A stretch of 64,000 bases of DNA from Symbiodinium natans (GCA_905221605.1 CAJNDS010000003.1:660001-724000), one strand, 5' to 3'; counted from the stretch's first letter, positions 1 to 10,076 are shown. The notes: a model not told the origin generated them from the sequence alone. A program made the numbers and translations.

Positions 1-15
1 TCTGAGCCGGCCTAG

Positions 16-76
16 GAGAAATACACCTGGACCCAGACGCTGGGTGCATTGGAGGTCTTTGTCCACGTGCCCCCAG
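16..76 (+). CDS. nudC-like: nudC exon a
   Basis: Acceptor CTAG|G at 14-15. Encodes EKYTWTQTLGALEVFVHVPP plus one base, the first beta strand of the CS domain (family pattern Y-x-W-T-Q-T-L). Donor GC at 77-78. Confidence 0.9.
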
Positions 77-3000
77 GCGGGCTGAGGGTTTCGAGAGCCT
101 AGAGGGCTTAGATTCTTTGGAGGGTTTAGGGCTTCGGGGGTTTACATATAGAGGGCTTAGAGGGTCTGGAGAGGGAAGCTGAAAGGATTCCAGAAGGTTT
201 GGAGGCTTCGGAGGGTTGGGAATGTCAACGCATCTTCGTTCATTGAGACCTGATACCATGGGGTATGTGTGCTTTGGTGTCTTGGTCCATGAACACGAAA
301 GTCAGCTCTACTTCAGATTGAAGCTCTCCCAGTATGCAGAATTCGGCTCTGACATCGTAGAAGCAAATTTCAGAAGTTGACGTGGGGAATCACTTGTGGT
401 ACTCGTACCTTCCCTCGCCAGGAGCTGTCTTGCACTTGTGCTTGTGCAATAGTTCAGTGTTTTGGGGTTCGGTTTCATGAGACACTTGGTTGTCCAGACC
501 ATACCACACCCTAAACCCTAAACCCTAAACCCTCAACCCTAAACCCTAAACCCTAAACCCTAAACCCTAAACCCTAAACCCTAAACCCTAAACCCTGAGT
601 GCAAGGCCGGGGTGTGGCTGCTGGGGCCCTGGGGACGTGCTAGAGAGCCCAGGAAGATTCTGGATCCGCAATACACCCAAAACCCTGATCCGGTGTAGGT
701 CTCCTAAACCCTAAACCCTAAACCCTCAACCCTCAACCCTAAACCCTAAACCCTAAACCCTAAACCCTAAACCCTAAACCCTAAACCCTAAACTCTAAAC
801 CCTGAACATCATCTTCATTTTTCACCCTTAATCCCCTATGTAAGCCTTGTGAAGCCACAAAGTATCAATTTAGTACTGCACCCCGAAACCTGCCGCAGTG
901 ATGTGAGAGCTGGAACTCCCAAGATATGAAATACACCTCGGCTGCCAAACGCTGTCTGCTGACCCTTCTCCGCATCCCCAAGCCCCACAAAGACCCAAAA
1001 AAACATATTCCTAGACTTTCAGAGTCTAGAGCTTGTTTGGGGTTTTGTGTTCCTAAACCCTAAACCCTAAACCCCTAAACCCTAAACCCCCAAACCCTAA
1101 ACCCTAAACCCTTGGGCTTTTAGGAGGGTTTTTCTGCAGGCAGCAAGGCCAAGCAGATTGTCTGCGACATTGGCGGGGATACTTTGAAGCTGGGTCCCTG
1201 CCTCGACTCGGTCTTCGGGCTTCTGGGGTTTGGGGTTCAGAGTTTGGGGTTTAGGGTTTAGTGTTTGGGGTTTTGGGTTTGGGGTTTGGGGTTTGGGGTC
1301 TAGGGTGTAGAGTTTGGGGTTTTAGAGTTTGGGGTTTAGGGTTTGGGGTTTAGGGTTTGATGTTTTAGAGTTTTAGGGTTTTAGAGGGCCTCCGACGGGT
1401 TGAGGGGGTGCAGGATCGAGGGCTTAGGGCCTAGCAGAGGGCTTGAGGGCTGCTAGGGTAGTTTAGGGTGAGCGTATCTTAGGTAAAGGTTTGGGGGCTT
1501 AGGTGGGGGAAAAGGGGGCGGTGCCCAAAGACACTTCATGGGTTGGTTTTTTACAACAGAGGAACTCAGGCTCGAAACTGTGCTTTGCTGCCTGTTTAGG
1601 TTGGCCCCGTTGTGGCAGCCAGTTGCTGGGTAAGCTAGTTTTCCGGAGCCAAGCCCATATATATTCTTGGGGTGTAGGGCTTAGTTTTTGAGTCTTGTGG
1701 GGCTCACGGCTTCAGCCCTGAGACCAGAAGCCCCTGAACCGCAAACCCCGAAAGCCTAAACTCGAAGCCCGAAGCCCTCAACTCTAAACCCTAACCTGGG
1801 ACGGGTTTAGGGTTTAGGTATTGAGCAGGTAGACCCTGCTGTAAACTGGAAGGGAAATCCACATGCAGCGAAACAGTGCCCACGAGCCTTGACAAGCATG
1901 GGGTTAGGGTTTATGCTTGCCCCTAAACCCTAAACCCTAAACCCTAAACCCTAAACCCTAAACCCTAAACCCTAAACCCTAAAGCCTAAACCCTAAGGCT
2001 GCTTACAACACCTGGTAGGGAATCAGGTCGTCAGGCGCCTTGTATCCCCCTATATAACCCTTGAAGGGACCATATAGAGAACTCCCCAACTCCCCAATTC
2101 CCCAACTAAACCCCAAACCCCAAACCCCAAACCCCAAACCCCAAACCCCAAACCCCAAACCCCAAACCCCAAACCCCAAACCCCAAACCCCAAACCCCAA
2201 ACCCTAAACCCTAAACCCTAAACCCTAAACCCTAAACCCTAAACCCTAAACCCTAAACCCACTAAGAAACTTCTAAGCTGAAGCCAGTGAGCCGAGAGGC
2301 GTGAAGGGCCAGCCGCTGATCTTGGATGGCAAGATGCACTCCAAGGCTCCACGCTGCCGGGGGTTTTTAGGGTTTAGGTTTAGGGTTTAGGGTTTAGGGT
2401 TCAGGGTTTTATGTTGGGGTTCAGGGTTTAGGGGTTTAGGCTGCTTTTCCATTGCTACAGACATGCAAGTTCTCCTACAGGAATTGTGATTGTGATGCGG
2501 AAGTGGTCTTCTTGCTGGCAACGAAGACATGAACATAGACAATCTGTTGGTCAGACTCGAAGATGATTTGGGGGGCGCGATTCCGAGCTTCGGCTCGTTG
2601 ACTCGGAAAACACATTGCTAGCCAAATCGGCTGTGATCGAAGACTATGACGAGCAAATGGCGCTTGCCCGATGAGACCTTTGGCGACAAAGCTTTTGCCG
2701 TGAGGTTTGTGGCAGGGTGCTAACGGCACGCCAAAGCCTCCAAGACAGCGTCCGAATTTTGGTCGAAGCAAGGCTATTGACACTTCAGGCTGCCATGCTT
2801 CGGGGTTTAGGGTTTAAAGGGTTTAAAGGGTTTAAAAGGGTTTAAAGAGTTTAAAAGGGTTCAAAGGGTTTAAAAGGGTTTAAAAGGGTTTAAAGGGTTT
2901 AAAGGGTTTAAAGGGTTTAAAGGGGTTTGAAGGGTTTTAAGGGTTTTAAGGGTTTGAGGGGATTTAAGGCTTTACGGGCTTAGAGGGTTTAAAAGGTTTA

Positions 3001-6000
3001 GGCTTGGGGCATGGGGGGTGGATTTGATAAAGTCTGGTGTTCAACACTAAACTCTAACCTTGTAGCCTGCAGTCCCTGACGGTGCAACTTTGGCATCGAT
3101 GGCCCGATCTTGATTCGAGACGCGTGCGACGGTTTACCCATATTCTAGGAAGATGTATGTATTTGTGCAGCTGCCTCGCACCGGGGCCATAGTATTTAAA
3201 TCTAAGGCGTTGTGTACAATTCAGTAGCGCTCCACGATTTGTCTGCCCTCCGTGCCCTGAAGCAGTTCTGGGGTTTCAGGTTCCAGAGGTTAAGGTCTAT
3301 GGATGTTTGGGCTTTAGGGTTTTTGGGTTTCCGGTTTTTTTGGTTTTAGGGTTTTGGGTCGTTAGGGTCCTTCGTAGTGGGGACTTGTCCCCGCAACTGC
3401 CTTGGTGTGTGAGGAGGGCTGGAGTGCCGCGCTCGATTTCCACTCGGATCGTACTCGGAGTGCAGGGAGTTCGTGCCCTTAGAAACCCTTGAAAGACGCC
3501 TGGCATAAAGTAGCCCTCCTGGAAGTTGTGCTGAATCGTCGTGCAGTTCAGAGTCTCAGGGTTTGCAGTTTAGGGTTCAGGGTTTAGGGATGAGTGTGAG
3601 TGTAGGGCTTAGGATTAGGGTTTAGAGTTGAGGGTTTAGGGTTCAGGGTTTAGGGTTTTCGGGCTTTGGGCTTGGGGTTTGGGGTTTAGGGTGTAGACAA
3701 GGCGCAGCTACCACGTGCAGTTGCGCAGGTCAAGCCGGACGATTGCATGTGGACCTTAGTGGACAACAAGATTGTCCGCCGCCCAGCCTTGAGCCCACAC
3801 CCCCCGAGTTAGGGTTTAGGGTTTAGGGTTTAGGGTTTAGGGTTTGGGGTTTAGGGTTTAGGGTTTAGGGTTAGTGTTTAGGGTTCAGCGTTTAGGGTTT
3901 AGGGTTTAGGGTTTTTTTAGCTGGAAGTAGGTTCTCAGTGTAGGTGATCCATTCTTTTTTAGCGGCTCGAACGGTATTCGAGGTACCTGACATTTTAAGT
4001 TTTGGTTTCGGGGTGTTCGGGTTTAAGTAAACCCTCTCAGGAGGAGTATTGAAAGGTTAGGTTTCATCGCGCGGGGAATGTTGGCATAGAAGGTGTTGGG
4101 GTGTAGAGGCTTTAGGGCTTCAGGGCATACAGGGTTCAGGGTGCAGGGCTTAAGCCTTGAGGGTTTTCTTCGAGGGGCTTTGGGACTGGAGGGAGGCTTC
4201 AGTCCGCTGAGGTCCAGATCACCCTTGAGAAGTTTGACAACATGAAGCGTCGAGCCCAGGATGTGTTTGTATTTTCAGTTTAGCATCCTAAACCCTAAAC
4301 CCTAAACCCTAAGCCCTAAATCTTGCAGGTTCAGCTGCACCCAACGCCCCCCCCCCCCCCAAACCCCTAAAGTTGCCAAATCCTTCCAAACCTAGGCTCC
4401 CTCAACTGTTAAGTTCTCAGCGCGAACACTAAATTTTTGAACGCACTGCAGGGTTTAGGGTTTAGGGTTTAGGGTTTAGGGTTTAGGGTTTAGGGTTTAG
4501 GGTTTAGGGTTTAGGGTTTAGGGTTTAGGGTTCAGAGCACCTGAACCTGGATGCAGTCCTTGCAGTTGAGGCTTTAGAGCAGAATGACCTTATGGTTTCA
4601 CTTGTGGTGCTAAAGAGCACTCCCAAGAAGGCCTGGTCCAACTGCTTCACTTGCATTCACAAGCCCTGCAGGAGATCATTGAGCCCTCCGCGCAACATAA
4701 CCCGACAGCCCTTGAGCCTACAAAAACCCCCAGATATCCCCACAGAACCTTAACCCCCCAAAGCCCAAAGCCTTATCCTAAATTCCTAAGCGCTAAGCCC
4801 GAAATGTTGAACAACCCTAACACCCCAAAATGCGAACCCTAAACCCCCTAAACATCCCTGAAGAGCCCAAATATAGGGAGCCCCAGTCGAACCCTAAGCA
4901 AAACCCTTAGCTTTCTAGCTCCGAACAAGGGAACGTGGATCCCAGAAACATGTTAAAAGGGGTAATCGCACCTATTTGCACAAACCCCCTACCAAGAGCC
5001 AGACCCAAAACTCTAAACCCTAAACCCTAAACCCTAAACCCTAAACCCTAAACCCTGAACCCTAAACCCTAAACCCTAAACCCTAAACCGCAGGTGGTGG
5101 AACTGCGTCATGGAAGGGGACGCCTCCATTGACACCAAGAAGACGCCTGCCTTTTGGAGGGGTTTGGGCTTGTGTAGGGGCCTAGGGTTTAGGGTTTAGG
5201 GTTTAGGGTTCAGGGTTTAGGGTTTAGGGTTTAGGGTTTAGGGTTTAGGCACGAAGGCCTTGGCGCTTGGCTTTTCGGGCTTACAAACTTGGCTGGTCCT
5301 TGTCTGCAAGGGCCTTCACACATTCTAAGCCCTCATTCTGCCTATCTCTTTCTCTCAGGTTATTACCCTAAACCCTAACCCGGAGCTTCGGGAGGTGCGC
5401 GTCTTGGGACCTCCACCCTGAAACCCTGAATTCCTAAACCCTAAACCCTGAATCCTGAATCCCGAACCCTGAACCCTGAAACCCTAAACCCTAAACCCGA
5501 AACCCCCCCCCCCCTTGACCCCAAAATAGCTCGTGAAGAGGTCGCGCGGGAAGGGCATCTTGGGGCCTTGGGAGCCATGCCCTAAACCCTAAACCCTAAA
5601 CCCTAAACCCTAAACCCTAAACCCTAAACCCTAAACCCTAAACCCTAAACCCTAAACCCTAAACCCTAAACCCTAAACTTTGGCTACGGAATGGCTGTTG
5701 AAGCTGTCCAGGCGCCCTTTCGGGGGCATTCGGCAGCCTTCTGGGAGCCTTGTCTAAGGGACAGCGACGCCGCCCGTCGTGATCACCGCATCCTCACAAC
5801 CAGAGCGGTTTAGGGTTTAGGGTTTAGGGTTTAGGGTTTAGGGTTTAGGGTTTAGGGTTTAGGGTTTAGGGTTTAGGGTTTAGGGAACGGAAGAACAGGA
5901 GCCCTCTTGAGAGGCCATGTGTCACAGCTCATGGAAATCCTGGTGGCGAAGGCTCGCCAGGTACCGAGGTGAGGTAAGAGCGTTTTCGCAAGACCCCCGA

Positions 6001-9000
6001 ACCCCAAACCCTAAACCCTAAAGCCTCAACCCTAAGCCCTAAGCCCTAAAACCAAGACCCTAAGCCCCCAGAATCCTGAGCTCCAGGATCCCTAAACCCC
6101 AAACTAAACCCTAAACCCTAAACACGAAACCCTAAACCCTAAACCCTGCACCCTACACCCCTAAACCCACACCATAGAGCATCAAGACCAGGATCGTGCC
6201 AGAGAACTCCAAGCTGTCGGATCTGGACGGCGAGACCAGCCGCGAGCTTACTTTGAGTTTAAGGTTTAGGGTGCAGAGGGTTTTTGGGGTGTATAGGGGA
6301 TAGGAGATGTAGGGTTTATGGGGTTTATAGGTATTTAGAGTTTTTGGAGTTTATAGGGCTTTTTCGGGTTTATGGGATTATGGGATTATGGGTTTATAGG
6401 GTTTAAGGGTTTAAGGGTTTTTAGGGGGTTTAGGGGGTTCAGAAGTAGGGTTTTACGGTTTATAGGGTCTTTAGGGTTAAAAGAGTTTGTAGGGTTGAAA
6501 GGCCTTATAGGGTTTTAGAGCGGCTTATAGGGTTTATCGGGTTTTAGGGTTTTTAGGGTTTGTAGTGCTTTTAGAGTTTGTAGATTTTTGGGTTTGTAGG
6601 GCCACCTATATAGACCGTGCAAATACTAATGCAAAAGCTTCTGGAAGAAGCAAGTATGATAGCATTTCCATGCCGGGACGACCAACGAAAGATACTACTA
6701 TTTAGTGAGTTCCATAATTTACGACGGGCTAAGCTTTTAGGTCATATACTTCGTAGTACAGATTCAGATCCTTTAAGACAGGTATCGTTTATGCCCAGCA
6801 GTGCCACTAGAATCGAATATGGCAAAAAGCGAGTTGGGAAGCCCCGGCAAACTTGGATACACCATGCAAAAAAGTTTGTGTGGGAAGAGACGCTTGGCAG
6901 AATATCTTATGAAGAAACCCCGGTACAAGATAATCTCATCAAAAATGCAGGTTTGCAAAGACAGTTCTAAAGCGTCTGCAGAGGGTAAGCCTCCTTTTTG
7001 CTGCGCCAACGCCGTGTCTTGAAGTTGACGTACAGTCGATTCACGGCGGTATGGCTTCGGAAAAAAGGGCTTCTAGGGTTTGTAGTATAGGGGTTGTAGG
7101 GTGTTGGGGTATTTAGGGTTTTTCGGGTTTAGGTTTTATAGGGTATTTGGGTTTAGGGTATTCAAGGTTGTTACGGTATTTAGGGTTTACAGGGGTTACA
7201 GGGCTTAGGGGGGTTAAGGGTTTAGCTGCCTTTGCATCGCCTTTTGTAATCTTTTTTGAAGGAGGGAAAGGCGAAAGGCTTGGAGGACTGCTGGGTTCGG
7301 GCTGTGGGGGTGTTTAGGGTTTAGGCTTTAGGGGGCTGGCCCTTGTGCCATGAACTGAGCCCAAACCCTAAGCCCCTTTGGAGTACTGCGGGGCCCCTGA
7401 CCCCAAACCCTAAACTCTCAACCTTCTAAACCCTAAACCCTAAACCCTAAACGCAGAAGAGCACACATCTCTTCATTCGTGTTTGTCCTGCCAAGCGCTT
7501 GTAAGGATGCAATTTCTGGTGGGTAGTTGCGGTTTACATCGGCCTCCTATGAGCAACATGGGGTTTCATAAAGTGAGCCTCCTGCAAGACTCTTAGAGGG
7601 GAAACTGCCCAGCCCTGAAACTGCCCTTGATGCTGAGGAATGACAGTTGAGAAGATGCGCGGCCGGCATTTTTGAGAAGCTGACATCCTTGCATCTCGGG
7701 AGTTAGTGGGCATGGCATGGAGGGAGGGTTTAGGGTTGGGTTTAGGGTTAGGTCTTGGATTCGGGTTTAGGGTTTAGGGTTCAGTGCGGTGAACTCTGCT
7801 GCATACTTGTTCGCCCTTCTCCCCGTTTTATCTTTGCTGAATTGGTAAAGCGAAATGGCTTGAGGCGGGTGCTTGACGAACAGCCGCGTCCTTGTGATTA
7901 CAGGAAGTTAGAAACTATTTTTTTCCTAATGCTCTGGGATCCAAAGGGCGGGTGGGTAGATTCGGCACCAGAGTAGCGAGCTTGACTAGTCAATGCTTCG
8001 ACTTGTGATGCTGAACCCTAAACCCTAAACCCTAAACCCTAAACCCTAAAGCCTAAAGCCTAAACCCTAAACCCTAAACCCTAGACCCCAAAATCCCTCA
8101 ACCCCCAAGACCCCACAGCCGTGTGGCAGGATGTACGATCAGAGGCAAAAGGCCCTCGGAAAGCCGACTTCAGACCAGGCCACCTTCGCCCTCCTCTCCT
8201 TCTCTGCCTCAGCCCTAAACCCTAAACCCTAAGCCCTAAGCCCTAAACCCTAAACCCTAAACCCTAAACCCTAAACCCTAAACCCTAAACCCTAAACCCT
8301 AAACCCTAAACCCTAAACTCTAACTGGGGGTAGAAGACCTGCCCCAGGATTTTGGGGTTTAGGATGCAAGTGGGTTTAGGGTTCAGGATTTAGGGTGTAG
8401 GATTTAAGTAGGGTTTGGGGTTTAGAAGGTTTAGGGTTTTCAATGTTTAGGGTTTAGGGTTCAAGAAGGTTTCGGGTTTGGGGTTTGGCGTTTCGGGAGT
8501 CAGAGAGCAGAGAGTCCCGATCCCCACGGAACCCACACTTACTAGCTAGTTGTAGCTGTGGTTGTTCTCCTACTTGCACCCCGAACTGGCGCTAGACAGG
8601 TTGCATGACCCCAGCTCCAAGTAGTTTGTAGGACTCCGAAACCAAGCCCTAAACCCCACACCCTAAACCCCAAGCCTTCACGCCCTTTTCCCTAAACACC
8701 AAACCCTGAGAAGATTTCCGGGCTTAGGCTCCAAGGGCTTAGGGGTTTCTGGCTTTGGGGTGTGAGAGTTGAGTGGGGAGTGGGGGGGGGGGGGTAAACC
8801 CTAATCCCTGAATCCTAAAGTAATCTTTCATAAGCCTCTAAGCCCCTGCGGCCCTACACCCCTGGGCTACGAGAGCCATCAGTCGCTGATGTTTTGTGCC
8901 GGGAGGAAAAGCAGCACGACCTCCTTGAGAAGTTCAAGGCAGGGTAGAGTTGGGACTAGGCGGAGGGCTTAGGGCTTATAGGGTTTGGAAATGCAGCGGC

Positions 9001-10076
9001 CTTTGTATTCACAAAGAATGTATTGAGTAGTAACAGTGATTCCAGGTTATGGAACCCTGGATTTCTTAAAGTTGAAGGCGGTTTTCACCCTGAGAGCACC
9101 CTGAATTTCTTCGCAAGGGCAGGTCTAGAAGAACGTCCCGCTAGGCGGAAGACGAACTTAGGAAACTGTGGTGGCTCATCTTGGTGACCTAAGGAAGATG
9201 ACGGGCTCATTTTCTGGTATTTCGGGGCTCTTCCGCCTAGCAGACTTCAACCCCCAACCTTAATGAGGCTACACAGCTCCTAAATTGGAAGCCCTTAACC
9301 CTAAACCGCCCCCGAATGAATATGTCCAGCTACCGCTAAACCCTAAACCCTAAACCCTAAACCTTCAAGCGTTCAACAAGAGGCTTACAGGGTTCGATAA
9401 ACCCTGAAACCCTGAAACCCTAAACCCTAAACCCTAAACCCTAAACCCTGAACCCTAAACCCTAAACCCTAAACCCTGAACCCTAAACCCTAAACCCTAA
9501 ACCCTGAACCCTAAACCCTGAACCCTGAACCCTAAACCCTAAACCCTGAACCCTAAACCCTGAACCCTCTCAAAGCCCGAAGCAAAAAAGCTGTCCAAGC
9601 TCACAGGCAGCCCACCCAGAGCTGGACTTTTCCAAGGCGGGTCGGATTTGCCCCTAAACCCTAAACCCTAAACCCTAAACCCTAAACCCTAAAGCCTAAA
9701 CCCTAAACCCTAAACCCTAAACCCTAAACCCTAAACCCTAAACCCTAAACCCTAGAGCCTAGACCCTAGACCCTAGACCCTAACCCATGCAACCCTGAAA
9801 GCTAAGTTTTCAAAACCCTGCGTGCGAAACTCAAACCAAGCCGTGAACATTTATCCATACCTAGACGACTAGTTGTATTTCTTGTTTTCGGGCATCTTGT
9901 TTCGTATATTTCGTATGACATCATGGAAACCATAATATCAGGGACCCCAATATCCATAACTATAAGTCGGGCGTTTTGGTTCTGGGTCTCGGCTTGGCTT
10001 AGGACGCGCCACCCCTTCTCATTTCCAGGCGAAGATCAACTACGGTGGTGGCGGAGGTGGCGGCTTTAACATGTGA
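16..10076 (+). CDS. nudC-like: NudC-family CS-domain protein, 12 exons, 5' end outside the window
   Basis: Joining twelve short exons (16-76, 1140-1193, 2299-2345, 3729-3773, 4212-4246, 5094-5141, 6192-6238, 7638-7656, 8130-8178, 8906-8938, 9607-9636, 10029-10076) gives a continuous 171-codon frame ending in TGA. The product starts in the CS (p23-like) domain at YTWTQTL, runs through VKGQPLILDGK, DDCMWTLVDNKI, ITLEKFDNMKWW and the diagnostic PENSKLSDLDGET, MMYDQRQK and PTSDQ motifs, and ends HPELDFSKAK followed by a Gly-rich tail (GGGGGGGFNM). Known NudC proteins are Hsp90-associated co-chaperones for dynein and other clients; cytosolic action here is inferred. Missing are the N-terminal dimerisation and linker regions, presumably upstream. 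Donors are 8 GC, 2 GT and 1 GA; all acceptors are AG|G. Introns are 392-1399 bp and full of TTTAGGG/CCCTAAA repeats. Confidence 0.93.
77..1139 (+). other. nudC intron 1 with CCCTAAA tracts
   Basis: GC-AG intron. Degenerate TTTAGGG-like sequence lies at about 100-200 and (CCCTAAA)n at 506-595, 703-804 and 1053-1110. Between them is unique sequence with no convincing exon; an open minus-strand frame at 308-502 has no recognisable content. Confidence 0.8.
506..804 (-). repeat. (CCCTAAA)n tracts
   Basis: Two tracts (506-595, 703-804) separated by about 107 bp of unique sequence, in nudC intron 1. Confidence 0.95.
1140..1193 (+). CDS. nudC-like: nudC exon b
   Basis: Acceptor CTGCAG|G. Encodes (G)SKAKQIVCDIGGDTLKL plus one base, the second CS strand. 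The reading stays open past the GT donor at 1194-1195, but the family sequence continues only if splicing occurs here. Confidence 0.9.
1225..1385 (+). repeat. degenerate TTTAGGG/TTTGGGG tract
   Basis: 5' part of nudC intron 2; many TTTGGGG variants. Confidence 0.85.
1921..2260 (-). repeat. (CCCTAAA)n and (CCCCAAA)n tracts
   Basis: Pure CCCTAAA at 1921-1983; CCCCAAA units at about 2105-2200 then CCCTAAA to 2260, ending 39 bp before the exon c acceptor. Confidence 0.95.
2299..2345 (+). CDS. nudC-like: nudC exon c
   Basis: Acceptor GAG|G. Encodes (G)VKGQPLILDGKMHSK, matching the family LKGQPxIxDGEL segment. Donor GC at 2346-2347. Confidence 0.92.
2475..2800 (+). pseudogene. decayed coding fragment inside nudC intron 3
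   Basis: This non-telomeric block shows three consecutive protein-like stretches in different + frames, for example NEDMNIDNLLVRLEDDLGG, then NTLLAKSAVIEDYDEQMALAR, then TARQSLQDSVRILVEARLLT. Such a pattern suggests an old coding insert with frameshifts. A 102-codon minus-strand frame overlaps it, so strand is not certain. Family not recognised. Confidence 0.35.
2803..3000 (+). repeat. (GGGTTTAAA)n variant array
   Basis: About 18 units of GGGTTTAAA and GGTTTAAAAGG in nudC intron 3; a telomere-unit derivative with inserted A. Confidence 0.85.
3729..3773 (+). CDS. nudC-like: nudC exon d
   Basis: Acceptor GCGCAG|G. Encodes VKPDDCMWTLVDNKI, the CS-domain strand with the conserved Trp. Donor GT at 3774-3775. 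GTCC is repeated at both ends of this intron. Confidence 0.92.
4212..4246 (+). CDS. nudC-like: nudC exon e
   Basis: Acceptor CTGAG|G. Encodes VQITLEKFDNM plus two bases, equivalent to the family VTVHLEKxNxM segment. Donor GC at 4247-4248. Confidence 0.92.
4451..4531 (+). repeat. (TTTAGGG)11
   Basis: Pure tract in nudC intron 5. Confidence 0.97.
4535..4750 (+). pseudogene. coding-like relic inside nudC intron 5
   Basis: An open + frame reads SEHLNLDAVLAVEALEQNDL and continues through LMVSLVVLKSTPKKAWSNC. A second frame, LHSQALQEIIEPSAQHN, takes over near 4651. It lies between a TTTAGGG tract (4451-4531) and a CCCTAAA tract (5010-5088), inside an intron the NudC frame requires to be spliced. 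Probably a decayed insert; identity unknown. Confidence 0.3.
5094..5141 (+). CDS. nudC-like: nudC exon f
   Basis: Acceptor CGCAG|G. Encodes (K)WWNCVMEGDASIDTK plus two bases. It holds the WW pair and the (E/D)xxIxTKK motif of NudC. The donor is GA at 5142-5143, a rare class reported in dinoflagellates. Confidence 0.92.
5580..5885. repeat. CCCTAAA then TTTAGGG tracts
   Basis: (CCCTAAA)14 at 5580-5677, 130 bp of unique sequence, then (TTTAGGG)11 at 5808-5885, both in nudC intron 6. The reverse order to most introns. Confidence 0.95.
6192..6238 (+). CDS. nudC-like: nudC exon g (PENSKLSDLDGET)
   Basis: Acceptor ACCAG|G. Encodes (K)IVPENSKLSDLDGET plus one base. PENSKLSDLD is the most diagnostic NudC motif. 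Donor GC at 6239-6240. Confidence 0.96.
6617..6970 (+). pseudogene. C-terminal fragment of a non-LTR retrotransposon reverse transcriptase
   Basis: A 117-codon frame has the pattern typical of the tail of LINE reverse transcriptases: RRAKLLGHILRSTDSDPLRQ followed by GKKRVGKPRQTWIHHAKKF. It sits in nudC intron 7 in AT-richer sequence without telomeric repeats. No catalytic FADD-type motif is present, so this is a 5'-truncated or eroded copy, as is usual for LINE insertions. Confidence 0.7.
7638..7656 (+). CDS. nudC-like: nudC exon h, 19-nt microexon
   Basis: Nineteen bases between CTGAG|G and a GC donor at 7657-7658. They supply (R)MTVEK plus two bases, exactly bridging GET and MMYDQRQK as the family requires. 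Confidence 0.85.
8130..8178 (+). CDS. nudC-like: nudC exon i (MMYDQRQK)
   Basis: Acceptor GGCAG|G. Encodes (M)MYDQRQKALGKPTSDQ, a hallmark helix of the NudC C-terminus. Donor GC at 8179-8180. Confidence 0.95.
8214..8325 (-). repeat. (CCCTAAA)n
   Basis: Starts 36 bp after the exon i donor; a C-strand tract at a 5' intron end, an exception to the usual orientation. Confidence 0.95.
8906..8938 (+). CDS. nudC-like: nudC exon j
   Basis: Acceptor GGGAG|G. Encodes EKQHDLLEKFK, matching the family QxxxILKKFM helix. Donor GC at 8939-8940. Confidence 0.88.
9137..9246. repeat. short hairpin element in nudC intron 10
   Basis: Inverted arms GTCCCGCTAGGCGGAAGA (near 9138) and CTCTTCCGCCTAGCAGAC (near 9230) flank about 75 bp. 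The arrangement resembles a MITE or other short terminal-inverted-repeat element. It has no coding capacity. Confidence 0.5.
9415..9785 (-). repeat. (CCCTAAA)n with CCCTGAA and CCCTAGA variants
   Basis: Tracts flank exon k on both sides (9415-9570 and 9655-9785). Confidence 0.95.
9607..9636 (+). CDS. nudC-like: nudC exon k, 30 nt
   Basis: Acceptor CACAG|G. Encodes AAHPELDFSK, matching the HPEMDFSKAK end of NudC. Donor GC at 9637-9638. AGGCA and AGGCG are duplicated at the ends of the two flanking introns. Confidence 0.92.
10029..10076 (+). CDS. nudC-like: nudC terminal exon
   Basis: Acceptor TTTCCAG|G. Encodes AKINY, seven glycines, FNM and stop TGA at 10074-10076. The Gly-rich extension goes beyond the short tail I know from animal NudC. 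Confidence 0.92.
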   Translation, partial: AKINYGGGGGGGFNM

